Of a DNA stretch of 64,000 nucleotides, positions 10,041 through 18,270 are shown piece after piece; the stretch's first letter is position 1, and the number at the start of each line of letters is the position of its first letter. Below the pieces are notes generated by a model that worked only from the letters and a program-made list of their open reading frames with translations, was not told where the DNA came from and searched no databases. The DNA comes from Marinobacterium lutimaris (GTDB taxonomy: Bacteria; Pseudomonadota; Gammaproteobacteria; Pseudomonadales; Balneatricaceae): assembly GCF_900108065.1 (NCBI RefSeq), contig NZ_FNVQ01000001.1, forward strand, positions 1,674,001 through 1,738,000, in the 5' to 3' direction. The translations under genes were made by a program, and so were the position numbers.

Positions 10041-11017
10041 GAGCGCACCTCCATGCGACGAACAATCACATCCTGTTTACGTTTCTGACGGCGCTCCTGC
10101 AGCTGCATCAGCAGACCGGAAACACCGTTGGGTGCAAACACCACGATGAAGATCACGACCGCACCGAGCATTGCCATCCAGTAGTCGGTGAGCTCGCCCA
10201 CGTACTCTTTCACGAAGAAGTAGAAGATCGCGCCAAGAATCGGCCCCCAGAGGTAACGCACTCCACCCAGGATCGTCATGATCAGCGCCGTACCGGACAC
10301 ACTCCAGTGCAGGGTTTCCGGTGAAATGAAGCCGGTGTAGATAGCCGAGAGAACACCTGCGAGCCCCGATACCACCGCCGAAAGCGCATAGACCACGGCC
10401 TTGGGGAGCATCACGTGCAGACCGATAAAGCGGGCACGCTCTTCATTGTCGCGGATCGCACTGGTGATACTGCCGAAGCGAGAACGGAACAGACGGTCCA
10501 GCAGGTAGATGGTTACCAGCATCACCACCCAGCTGATGACGAACATGCTGGCCGGGTCGTAGAACAGGCGCACATCAAGACCGAAAATACTCGACGGCCA
10601 GTTGATATTGAGGCCATCCGCACCGCCCAGGGTTTCCCGCGACTTCAATGCAGACAGGTAAACCGTCTGACCTATGGCCAGTGTCAGCATGCCGAAAGCG
10701 ATCCCGGGGATACGTGAAACCACTAGCCCCAGCAAGAAAGCCACTATCGCCAGTGCTACCAGCGTCAGGACAATCGCACTGGCCGCTCCCAGCTCGAGGT
10801 CACGCATTAGCAGCGCCACCGAGTAGCCGGAGATCCCAAAGAACGCCGCGTGACCAAAGCTCACCAGCCCACACTGGCGCAGCAGAATGCCCACTCCCAG
10901 CGCAAACAGCGCGTAGATAAGAGACTGGGTCAGCAGGGACATCAGGGTCGCCGAACCCACCAGTTGAGGCAGCAGTACACCCACTGCCAGCCAAAGCAGA
11001 TATTTAAAATGCAGCAT
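10037..11017 (-). CDS. Liv-type ABC importer permease (LivM-like)
   Basis: This 326-residue integral membrane protein has about nine to ten hydrophobic helices. The family block SFGHAAFFGISGYSVALL near residue 55 is the LivM/LivH signature, and the cytoplasmic coupling loop AIRDNEERARFIGLHV is characteristic of LivM. A basic tail (QERRQKRKQDV) ends the protein. It overlaps the LivG-like gene by four bases and follows the LivH-like gene after 19 bp. Confidence 0.94.
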   Translation of the reverse strand: MLHFKYLLWLAVGVLLPQLVGSATLMSLLTQSLIYALFALGVGILLRQCGLVSFGHAAFFGISGYSVALLMRDLELGAASAIVLTLVALAIVAFLLGLVVSRIPGIAFGMLTLAIGQTVYLSALKSRETLGGADGLNINWPSSIFGLDVRLFYDPASMFVISWVVMLVTIYLLDRLFRSRFGSITSAIRDNEERARFIGLHVMLPKAVVYALSAVVSGLAGVLSAIYTGFISPETLHWSVSGTALIMTILGGVRYLWGPILGAIFYFFVKEYVGELTDYWMAMLGAVVIFIVVFAPNGVSGLLMQLQERRQKRKQDVIVRRMEVRS

Positions 11018-11036
11018 CGGGAATATCCTCGTGGGC

Positions 11037-11888
11037 TTACACGCGGTTACCGGCCAGCCCGGACGGGCGCCAGATCAGAATCGCTATCATCATCAGGAAC
11101 GGCAGCACAGCGGACAGGCCTGGCAGGTAGATGGTGCCGAACGACTGCACCTGACCGAGAAGAATCGCGGAAATCAGCGCACCGCCCAGGCTACCCAATC
11201 CACCGATGACCACCACTACGAAGGAGTCCACCAACACATCAGCGCCCATGCTTGGCGCCAGCGATAGCATCGGCGCCGCCGCCACACCGGCAAGACCCGC
11301 CAGTGCCGTTCCGACACCGACCACCAGCGCGTTTACCCGCTCTGTATTCACGCCCATCATGGCGGTCGTCAGTGGATCGGTACTGGCCGCCCGGACGTAA
11401 AGACCCGTGCGGGAAAAGCGCAGCCAGGCCCAGATAAGTACCATGGAACCAACACCCAGACCGATCACTGCCAAGCGGTACAGGGGAGTCGGGTTTCCGA
11501 ACAATTCGATGCTGTCAGCCAGCAACGCCGGCACTTCGATCGACAGGCTGCCACGGCCCCAAAAAGCCCGGACCAGATCTTCTATCACCAGCAGTAGACC
11601 AAAGGTCACCAGCAGAACGGAAAGAGGGTCGCGCTCCTGAAGCGGGCGAAACACCGCCTTGTCGAGCAGGACGCCGATCATCCCCATCGCCAGCGGCGCC
11701 AGCAGGAGTGCAAACCAGATATTGAGGTAAAGGCTGAGGGTGTAGCCGATATAGGCACCCAGCATGTAGAGCGCACCATGAGCGAAGTTCACCACGCGGC
11801 GCAAACCATAGATCATCGCCAGCCCAGAGGCGCAGATGATCAGTAACGACCCGTAAACCAGACCGTTGAAGATGCTGATTCCAAGCAT
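11037..11888 (-). CDS. Liv-type ABC importer permease (LivH-like)
   Basis: This 283-residue polytopic protein has the LivH opening LVYGSLLIICASGLAMIYGL and RVVNFAHGALYMLGAYIGY, and the loop RAASTDPLTTAMMGVNTERV that contacts the ATPases. VVVIGGLGSLGGALISAILL near the C-terminus is the conserved glycine-rich helix. It is the first permease in the operon order SDR - livH - livM - livG - livF - binding protein, with a 57-bp gap to the upstream dehydrogenase gene. Confidence 0.94.
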   Translation of the reverse strand: MLGISIFNGLVYGSLLIICASGLAMIYGLRRVVNFAHGALYMLGAYIGYTLSLYLNIWFALLLAPLAMGMIGVLLDKAVFRPLQERDPLSVLLVTFGLLLVIEDLVRAFWGRGSLSIEVPALLADSIELFGNPTPLYRLAVIGLGVGSMVLIWAWLRFSRTGLYVRAASTDPLTTAMMGVNTERVNALVVGVGTALAGLAGVAAAPMLSLAPSMGADVLVDSFVVVVIGGLGSLGGALISAILLGQVQSFGTIYLPGLSAVLPFLMMIAILIWRPSGLAGNRV

Positions 11889-11945
11889 AAAAAATCCTCT
11901 TACTTATTGTTATTACGAGGGGTTTGTTGAGTTTTGCGTTGCCAG

Positions 11946-12728
11946 TCAGATGTCGGGAAGCGCCGTTTCAGGTGCGCCTAGCGCCAGCCAGCCACCATCC
12001 ACATGCAAGGTGGTACCGGTGATATAACTGGCCTTGTCCGAAAGCAGGAAGGCGATCGCTTCAGCAATCTCACAAGGCTCTGCCAGGCGCCCCATCGGTG
12101 TCCGCCGCCTGAGTGCGTGGTCATCGAGCGCACCGGCGCCAGCCAACCCCTTCACCAGTTCAGTTGATACATATCCCGGTGCAACCGCATTGACGCGGAT
12201 GCCTCGCCTCGCCCATTCGCATGCCATGCTGCGGGTCATCGCGCTGATCCCTGCCTTAGCGGCGCTGTAGGCGTTACGCCCCGGAATACCGCCAAACCCG
12301 GCGATGGAGCTGAGGTTCACAATCGTTCCGCCACCCCGGGCCAGCATCCGCGCCACACAGGCTCTGCTAAGCTCAAAAGTGCCTCCGAGGTGGACCTCAA
12401 GGAGCTGCAAGAAAGGTGCGGACTGCTGCTCCAGAGTGCATACCGGCTGATCTGCTACGCCAGCGTTATTGACCAGTGCCGTAATCGGCCCCTGGTCGCG
12501 CTCTATTCGCTCTACCAGCTCAACCACCTGATCGGTATCGCACACATCAAGCGCATAGCCCGAATGGCCGCCAGCTAATTGACCGGCCATTTCGCGGGCC
12601 TTTTCACAGGCCAGGTCACCATCCAGATCGACCAGAGCCACTGAATAGTTTTCAGCCGCCAGGGTACGGGCCGTTGCCAGCCCTATCCCCCGTGCCGCGC
12701 CGGTGACCAGGGCCACCTTCCGATTCAT
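11946..12728 (-). CDS. Short-chain dehydrogenase/reductase (SDR), classical type
   Basis: This 260-residue NAD(P)-dependent oxidoreductase has the cofactor motif VTGAARGIG, VNNAGVADQP, catalytic Ser in IVNLSSIAGFGG and the YSAAK catalytic Tyr/Lys pair, ending with SYITGTTLHVDGGW. An acidic residue after the second strand (ALVDLDGD) suggests NAD(H) preference. I start it at ATG 12728, where ATGA overlaps the stop of the NIPSNAP gene; an ATG four codons upstream is possible. Its place between a ring-desaturating flavoprotein and an importer suggests oxidation of a ring hydroxyl to a ketone, by inference only. Confidence 0.9.
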   Translation of the reverse strand: MNRKVALVTGAARGIGLATARTLAAENYSVALVDLDGDLACEKAREMAGQLAGGHSGYALDVCDTDQVVELVERIERDQGPITALVNNAGVADQPVCTLEQQSAPFLQLLEVHLGGTFELSRACVARMLARGGGTIVNLSSIAGFGGIPGRNAYSAAKAGISAMTRSMACEWARRGIRVNAVAPGYVSTELVKGLAGAGALDDHALRRRTPMGRLAEPCEIAEAIAFLLSDKASYITGTTLHVDGGWLALGAPETALPDI

Positions 12729-13060
12729 GACTCCACCCACTCGTTCAGGGCGTCGATCCCTTTAATCAGGCTGGTTTCCTGGGAAACGATCAGGTGCGCC
12801 GAAGCAGCCAGGTAAGCGGGAAACTCCGGGTGCGCATCCCGCGCGGCACTTCGGCGCTCGTAGTCCTCCAGGGAGTCATAGCCCCAGAGGTGTACGAACT
12901 GGCTCTGCTTACCCACCAGCGTGGTGTAAAAGCCCAGCGGCGTGCCCAGCGTTTCCTTCAGAATCGGCATCGCCAGACGGTTAAATACATCGACAAACTC
13001 ACCCATTTTGCGCGGTGCAATGGTATACACCCGGTAATCAACCAGCGGCTTGACGGCCAT
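12725..13060 (-). CDS. NIPSNAP family protein
   Basis: This 111-residue protein matches the NIPSNAP ferredoxin-like fold: VDYRVYTIAPRKMGEFVDVF at the N-terminus, a central PLGFYTTLVGKQSQFVHLW, then YDSLEDYERR and a C-terminal SSL-type helix. Bacterial NIPSNAP genes often sit in degradative operons, where the protein has no settled biochemical role. It overlaps the flavoprotein gene by 23 bp and the SDR gene by four bases, so it is translated with both and probably acts in the same pathway, perhaps as an accessory or isomerase-like factor (inference). Confidence 0.85.
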   Translation of the reverse strand: MAVKPLVDYRVYTIAPRKMGEFVDVFNRLAMPILKETLGTPLGFYTTLVGKQSQFVHLWGYDSLEDYERRSAARDAHPEFPAYLAASAHLIVSQETSLIKGIDALNEWVES

Positions 13061-14822
13061 GAGCAGCTTCCTCCATCAGTGAATGAGCCTGAGTCTCGGA
13101 CTTGGGCTCCGACAGTTCGAGACTGTCGTCGATACCGGCCACCCGACGCCCCGTTATGTAGCCGAACGTCATGATCGGGCCGAGTGTGATACCAGCACCC
13201 GGATAAGCCCCACCCATGATGCTGCGGCGATCGTTGCCCACGGCGTAAAGCCCTTCGACACCCTGCCCTTCGGCATCGAGCACCTGTCCGTACACATCGG
13301 TATCGATACCATCAAAGGTACCCAGATCACCCACGAAGACTTTGACGGCGTAATACGGGCCCTTCTGCAGCGGAGCCACACAGGGGTTTGGCTTGTTCTC
13401 GGGATCGGCAAGATAGCGGTTGAAGGCGGTGGTACCGCGACCGAACTGACGGTCCTCACCGGCAACAGCGCCCTGGTTATACTCTTCCACGGTGCGGCTC
13501 AGCTGATAGGCATCCACGCCGATCACCTCGGCCAGCTCCTTGAGGGTCTTGCCACGTTTCAGGTAACCGTTACGCAGGAAACTGCCAATCGGCATCGGAG
13601 CAGGCTTCACAAAGCCCAGACCGTATTTGCTCAGACAGGTCTGATCGCAGATCAGCCACATGTAGGTCTTGGCACTCTTGGAGCAGGCTTCGATCATCGA
13701 AGAGCCCACATCGTGGTAGGACTCGGACTCGTTACAGAAACGTTTACCCAGTGGCGAGACGCCGATCACACCGGGCTTGTAGCGGTCCAGCAGGTGGGGA
13801 AACTTGCCGAAGCTGCCATCTTTGTTCGGCACAAGCGATGTGGGCATCCAGGCAGAGGTATCCTTGAACTCGCATTTCACCGCCACGCCGATCTGCTCTG
13901 CCAGGGCAATACCATCGCCTGTGTTGCTCTCCGGCACCGGCGAGTGGTGCTCACCACCGCGCTTCAGGTGCGGGTAGGCCTCAGCGATACGCTTCACATC
14001 ATGGGCAAAACCGCCACACGCCAGCACCACACCCTTGGCCGCCTCGATCACCACCTCGCGACCATCGATCACCGTCCTTACGCCCGTTACACGGCCCTGC
14101 TCCTGGATCAGCTCCCTGGCTGGTGCCGAGGTATGGATCGGAATATTCAGATCCAGTGCGCTCTTGGCCAGGCTAGAGGCCAACGCATTACCGCTGGTCA
14201 CATTTACGCCACGACCGTATCGCGCCAGCTCCTTCATGTGGATAGCCAGACGTTTGCAGACATACAAAAAAGAGCTCAGCGACTTGGTGGCATTAAAGAA
14301 GTGCTTCAGATCGGCGTTGGATGAGTTGAACATCATGCCGATGAAGGTGATCGTCTTCAGCGGCGGACGCATCCGTTTGATGTCCTTACCGAGCTGACGG
14401 ATATCGAATGGCGCCGCCAATATAGAGCGGCCGATATCGACACCGCCACCAAGCGTCGGGTGGTAATCGGGATACAGTGTGGGAATAAACTTCACTGCCG
14501 TCTCACGCTCGAAAAAGTCCACCATCTCCGGGCCTTTATCGAGAAACGCATTGACGCCTTCAGTGTTGAAATAGCTTCCGGCTTCGTTGCGGATATACTC
14601 CACTGCTGCATCACGGGTATCGTTCGGGTTCTGCGCCCGACCATGGTGGTTGCCCGGAATCCACAGCACACCGCCGGAAAAAGCCGTAGTCCCGCCGAAC
14701 ACCTCGTCCTTTTCCAGAACGATCACATTCAGACCGTTCTTCTTTGCCGTCACTGCCGTGGACAAACCGCCGGCGCCGGAGCCAACGACCACCAGGTCGC
14801 AGCTCAGTTTTTCAGTAGTCAT
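13038..14822 (-). CDS. FAD-dependent ring desaturase, 3-ketosteroid delta-1-dehydrogenase-like
   Basis: This 594-residue flavoprotein has the FAD fold LVVVGSGAGGLSTAVTAKKN and VLEKDEVFGGTTAFSGGVLW. It shows the KstD active-site pattern: YPDYHP, GPYYAVKVFVGDLGTFDGID, and GGAYPGAGITLGP, where Tyr540 and Gly544 occupy the positions that stabilise the substrate enolate in Rhodococcus KSTD1. These enzymes remove two hydrogens next to a ring ketone. No other steroid-degradation gene is nearby, so a smaller cyclic ketone is as likely a substrate. Alternative readings are a fumarate-reductase-like flavoprotein or a ketosteroid dehydrogenase proper. It begins a run of overlapping genes (flavoprotein, NIPSNAP, SDR). 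Confidence 0.85.
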   Translation of the reverse strand: MTTEKLSCDLVVVGSGAGGLSTAVTAKKNGLNVIVLEKDEVFGGTTAFSGGVLWIPGNHHGRAQNPNDTRDAAVEYIRNEAGSYFNTEGVNAFLDKGPEMVDFFERETAVKFIPTLYPDYHPTLGGGVDIGRSILAAPFDIRQLGKDIKRMRPPLKTITFIGMMFNSSNADLKHFFNATKSLSSFLYVCKRLAIHMKELARYGRGVNVTSGNALASSLAKSALDLNIPIHTSAPARELIQEQGRVTGVRTVIDGREVVIEAAKGVVLACGGFAHDVKRIAEAYPHLKRGGEHHSPVPESNTGDGIALAEQIGVAVKCEFKDTSAWMPTSLVPNKDGSFGKFPHLLDRYKPGVIGVSPLGKRFCNESESYHDVGSSMIEACSKSAKTYMWLICDQTCLSKYGLGFVKPAPMPIGSFLRNGYLKRGKTLKELAEVIGVDAYQLSRTVEEYNQGAVAGEDRQFGRGTTAFNRYLADPENKPNPCVAPLQKGPYYAVKVFVGDLGTFDGIDTDVYGQVLDAEGQGVEGLYAVGNDRRSIMGGAYPGAGITLGPIMTFGYITGRRVAGIDDSLELSEPKSETQAHSLMEEAAHGRQAAG

Positions 14823-14863
14823 TTTTTATTCTCCCGCTTTAAGTTGATCTGCCTGGCTGGCTC

Positions 14864-15685
14864 TCAGCCCTGCTGCCGAGCCGAAAAACCGGGTCGAGGA
14901 ATCAGGTCCATCAACATCACCTCCATGCCACCGTCGACAGTCAATTCTGCGCCGTTGATGTAAGCGGCTCGTTCGCTGAGAAGGAAGCTAACTGCATTGG
15001 CAATATCCGCGGGCGCGCCGATTCGACGGCTGGCGGTCATCGCCTCACGTTGCTCTTTGATACCGGGTTCCTGATAGAAGGGCTCGGACAGCGCAGTGCG
15101 AATCATGCCCGGACAAACCACGTTGCTGCGGATTCCCGCTGGGCCGTATTCCGCGGCTATCTGGCGTGAAAGCAGAGTGATACCCGCCTTACTGGCACTG
15201 TAAGCACCGCTGTAGGTTTGGGGGTGGTGCGCCGCGACGGACGCGATATGAACCAGCGAGCCGCCTTCGGTCATCAGCTCGGCAAACTGACGGCTGCACA
15301 GCATGTAACCGGTCAGGTTGGTACGTAAAACACGATCCCACTCTTCCAGCGCCACCTCTTTGATCGAGGCCGCGCGCAGCATGCCTGCGCAGTTAACCAG
15401 CCCATCAATCGAGCCGAAACGCTCCTGAACCGCCTGCGCAGCTGCGGCTACGCTTTGTTCATCGGAGATATCGCATTCATGCACTGCTGGCTCCAGGGCT
15501 GAACCGGCATGAACCTGTCGCAGCGTTTCCGCACCGGCCGTATTCCGATCCAGCAGTGCGACCTTAGCCCCTGCATTTATCATGGTTTCAGCAATTGCAT
15601 ATCCAATACCGCTGCCGGCACCGGTAACGACATATTTATGACCTGACATACCAAGCCAATCATCAGTTTTTAAAACAGCCGACAT
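14864..15685 (-). CDS. Short-chain dehydrogenase/reductase (SDR)
   Basis: This 273-residue classical SDR has VVTGAGSGIGYAIAE for cofactor binding, ALLDRN (Asp indicating NAD preference), VNCAGMLRAA, a catalytic Ser in LVHIASVAAHHP and YSASK. The N-terminal extension MSAVLKTDDWLGMSGHKY precedes the fold. The C-terminal AAYINGAELTVDGGM is standard. It lies 41 bp upstream of the flavoprotein gene on the same strand. Two distinct SDRs flanking one ring desaturase suggest sequential oxidation of hydroxyl groups or of two stereoisomers. Confidence 0.9.
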   Translation of the reverse strand: MSAVLKTDDWLGMSGHKYVVTGAGSGIGYAIAETMINAGAKVALLDRNTAGAETLRQVHAGSALEPAVHECDISDEQSVAAAAQAVQERFGSIDGLVNCAGMLRAASIKEVALEEWDRVLRTNLTGYMLCSRQFAELMTEGGSLVHIASVAAHHPQTYSGAYSASKAGITLLSRQIAAEYGPAGIRSNVVCPGMIRTALSEPFYQEPGIKEQREAMTASRRIGAPADIANAVSFLLSERAAYINGAELTVDGGMEVMLMDLIPRPGFSARQQG

Positions 15686-15955
15686 TTTTATTTACCTCAA
15701 AATTAAAACGCGTTAATAGCGCGGTCTTAAAGCACTTGGCCTTCTTCCAGGCAAAACTTACCCGTAGCTTTTAAAAAGCCATTTATAGAATGGAAAAAGC
15801 CGGTAACCTTTTTCTAGGATCCCATTTGTTCCAAGAAGCAATCGCTTCTAAAAGCAAAGAGTTCCTATGATCCAATGGCTACCGGAAAAGGTGAGGTTTT
15901 ATATCCCCGGACCAAGGGATCCTCCCCATCTGCGAACGCCGCCAGCAAACCGATA

Positions 15956-16993
15956 TCAGCTGCTGGCTACCGATAATGACTGACAGGATTCTGACAGTGT
16001 CTTAGCTCGTCCAAAGACCTCTTCCGCAGGCAGACCTTTCTGAGAAAGCTCTCCTATATAGTCTTCGGTTATACGATCAAGCGCCGGCTTCCACGCGGGA
16101 TTTTCAGCGCCGTTTTCAATCACCGTGATGGTATGCCCCATTTCCTCTGCCTGCTTGACGCCAACCATATCCAGGTCGTCATAGGCTTTACCCAGGCGCT
16201 CCGCCCAGCGCATGCCGGTGTTGTCATCAATCACCTTTTTAAGATCATCGGGCATGCGGTTATAGGTGTTCTTGTTCATGGTGACCACGAAAGCCAGGGA
16301 ATAAAGCCCTACCTGCGTATGGTGATCGGCCAGTTCGTTGAGTCGAAACGAAGCCATCGCTTCCCAGGGCAGGGTCACGCCATTGATAATGCCGCGCTGC
16401 ATCGCCCCGTACATATCTGGCGCTGCCAGACCCACCGGCTGGCCACCCAGGCCTTCAAGTATCTCACCGACGACAACCGTTGGACGGCGAATCATCAGCC
16501 CCGCCATATCTTCGGGCTTTTCGACTGCCTTGCCGTTGGTGTGAATATGACCCGGACCATGAGTAAACATGAAGAGCACATGAGCATCGCGGTACTCGGA
16601 ATCCAGCGAACCCTCATCGTAAAGTTTCTGCAGTACACAAGAGCCCTGAACGCCCTTGGTAACGATGCCCGGAAGCTCTACGATCTGGGAAAGAGGAAAG
16701 CGGTTTGCGGTGTATCCCTGAATGATTGCGCCTACATCAGCGATACCCTGCACAACGGAGTCATAGGTCTGGTTCGCTTTCGCAAGCGTTTGAGAAGGGT
16801 AGATGTCTACACTGATACGTCCGTTGGACTCGGCTTCTACTGTTTCTCCCCAGGACGCCAGCGTTTGAGCGATCCCGGAGTTTGCTGGCCAGAAATGCGC
16901 AAATCTCAGATTTACATCGGCAGCATTAACAGTATGGGCGATCGACAAACCTGCAACTGCTATAAAAGCGGCAAGTTTCTTCTTATTATTCAT
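15956..16993 (-). CDS. TRAP transporter substrate-binding protein (DctP family), orphan
   Basis: This 345-residue periplasmic protein has a signal peptide (MNNKKKLAAFIAVAG, cleavage after VNAA). DctP-family features are VNLRFAHFWPANSGIAQ, VVQGIADVGAIIQGYTANRF, and the motif MAGLMIRRPTVVVGEILEGL, containing the Arg that normally salt-bridges a ligand carboxylate. No DctQ or DctM membrane gene is in the window, so it either serves membrane proteins encoded elsewhere or acts as a ligand sensor. AAAGG precedes the ATG. It is divergent from an AraC regulator gene, the likely local regulator. The 270-bp gap on its 3' side contains a small hairpin (AGAAGC-N4-GCTTCT) but no gene. Confidence 0.88.
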   Translation of the reverse strand: MNNKKKLAAFIAVAGLSIAHTVNAADVNLRFAHFWPANSGIAQTLASWGETVEAESNGRISVDIYPSQTLAKANQTYDSVVQGIADVGAIIQGYTANRFPLSQIVELPGIVTKGVQGSCVLQKLYDEGSLDSEYRDAHVLFMFTHGPGHIHTNGKAVEKPEDMAGLMIRRPTVVVGEILEGLGGQPVGLAAPDMYGAMQRGIINGVTLPWEAMASFRLNELADHHTQVGLYSLAFVVTMNKNTYNRMPDDLKKVIDDNTGMRWAERLGKAYDDLDMVGVKQAEEMGHTITVIENGAENPAWKPALDRITEDYIGELSQKGLPAEEVFGRAKTLSESCQSLSVASS

Positions 16994-17162
16994 AGAAAAC
17001 CTTTACTAAAATTATATTTATATTAGGCTTCGAAATATCAACACACCGATTTAACGGTTGCGTTGTTGAAATGAAGAATAATTAAAACGCCCCCGGATCC
17101 GAATTGACAAAACAGGCCACTGATAGGACATTTCGTGCATCCGCTTTTGGTAGAGCAGTCCA

Positions 17163-18053
17163 ATGAGCAGCATTCCAAGCTATGCCCTGTACGGAGAAAC
17201 ACCCGAGCAGCGCTGGTTCGAGTCACTCCATTACGAACCGATCTCCCGGCGCGCCCGGCATTACGAGTGGAAGATAGACCCCCACCAGCATGAATCACTG
17301 GTGCAGCTGCTTTATGTGCAGGAGAAAGGGGGGGTAGTGCATCTGGACGGAACCCGTATCGAGTTCAAGGCCCCCTGCTTTATTCTGATACCCGCGCAGA
17401 CCGTACATGGTTTCGAGATGGGCGCCGGGATAGATGGCTCTGTGGTTACCGCTGCCCAGAGGCCCCTGGAATCGGTGATCGCCACGGCAGCACCCATTCT
17501 CGGCGATCTGTTTGAAAAGCCGCTGGTCACCTCCCTCCCCAGCAATCGGCGCATGCACAAAACGCTGTCGACTCTGTTTGAACTTATCGAGCAGGAGACT
17601 CTCAGCACAACCGAGATGGAGCTGAGCGCCGCCAACACGCTGCTGGTCTCACTGCTGGTACAAGTGCGCCGGATGGTCCATTCCCAACATGCGCTCCACC
17701 CGGTTCAGGGTTCACGCAAGGCCGAGCAGGTAGAACGCTTCCGTACCCTGTTGAACAACAACCTGGGGTCACTGAAAACCGTAGAAGAATATGCCGAGCG
17801 GTTGGGGATTACGGCAGGCCAGTTAAGGCGTATCTGCCAGGAGGTACTCGGACAGTCGCCCTTGCATGTGATCAATGCGCGCCTGATACACGCCGCCCAG
17901 CGCGACCTGGCGTATTCAACGATGACTGTCCAGCAGGTAGCCTACTCTCTCGGTTATGACGATGCGGCATACTTTTCCCGCTTCTTCCGTAAACATACGG
18001 GGCTGACCCCTACTGAATTCAAGGAACGTGTGCGCGCCCATCAACCGCTTTAA
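17163..18053 (+). CDS. AraC-family transcriptional regulator with cupin sensor domain
   Basis: This 296-residue protein combines an N-terminal cupin-like domain (DPHQHESLVQLLYVQEKGG and CFILIPAQTVHGFEMG, the His-containing sensor barrel) with a C-terminal double helix-turn-helix: TVEEYAERLGITAGQLRRIC and VQQVAYSLGYDDAAYFSRFF. AYFSRFFRKHTGLTPTEF is the AraC signature end. It is the first plus-strand gene after a long minus-strand catabolic cluster and shares a 169-bp divergent intergenic region with the TRAP binding-protein gene. It is the natural candidate activator of that cluster, with the ring compound as inducer (inference). Confidence 0.93.
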   Translation: MSSIPSYALYGETPEQRWFESLHYEPISRRARHYEWKIDPHQHESLVQLLYVQEKGGVVHLDGTRIEFKAPCFILIPAQTVHGFEMGAGIDGSVVTAAQRPLESVIATAAPILGDLFEKPLVTSLPSNRRMHKTLSTLFELIEQETLSTTEMELSAANTLLVSLLVQVRRMVHSQHALHPVQGSRKAEQVERFRTLLNNNLGSLKTVEEYAERLGITAGQLRRICQEVLGQSPLHVINARLIHAAQRDLAYSTMTVQQVAYSLGYDDAAYFSRFFRKHTGLTPTEFKERVRAHQPL

Positions 18054-18122
18054 AGGGAAGCTTCTCTCTTCTACACGAAGCCGTTAGCTCGGCTAGCTAT
18101 CTGCTACATCCTCAGCGAATAC

Positions 18123-18240
18123 AAAACGGTGCAGATTCTTATAAAAAGCAACGCGGGTGCACAGTCTTCAGGCGAAACTTAGATCCAAAGCACATATTTC
18201 CGGGCCCGCATCTTGCTAGCCACCTTCACTGCACCGTTTT
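18123..18240. promoter_or_regulatory. Widely spaced perfect 12-bp inverted repeat upstream of an AraC gene
   Basis: AAAACGGTGCAG (18123-18134) and its exact reverse complement CTGCACCGTTTT (18229-18240) flank 94 bases between two AraC-type genes. The distal copy ends 30 bases before the regulator ATG at 18271. The chance of an exact 12-mer pairing in this gap is small. It could be a pair of regulator sites supporting looping, or the base of a stem in the leader RNA. Confidence 0.55.
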
Positions 18241-18270
18241 TCAGTCCACGGCAACCGGAGTGTGCTCGGG

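Noticed and set aside
13083-14324. 413-codon plus-strand frame
   Set aside because: It is antisense to the KstD-like flavoprotein, whose FAD and active-site motifs are intact.
13038-14822. Steroid catabolism island
   Set aside because: Only the flavoprotein resembles a ketosteroid enzyme; no 9-alpha-hydroxylase, HsaC-type dioxygenase or side-chain genes are present, so the name was kept at family level.
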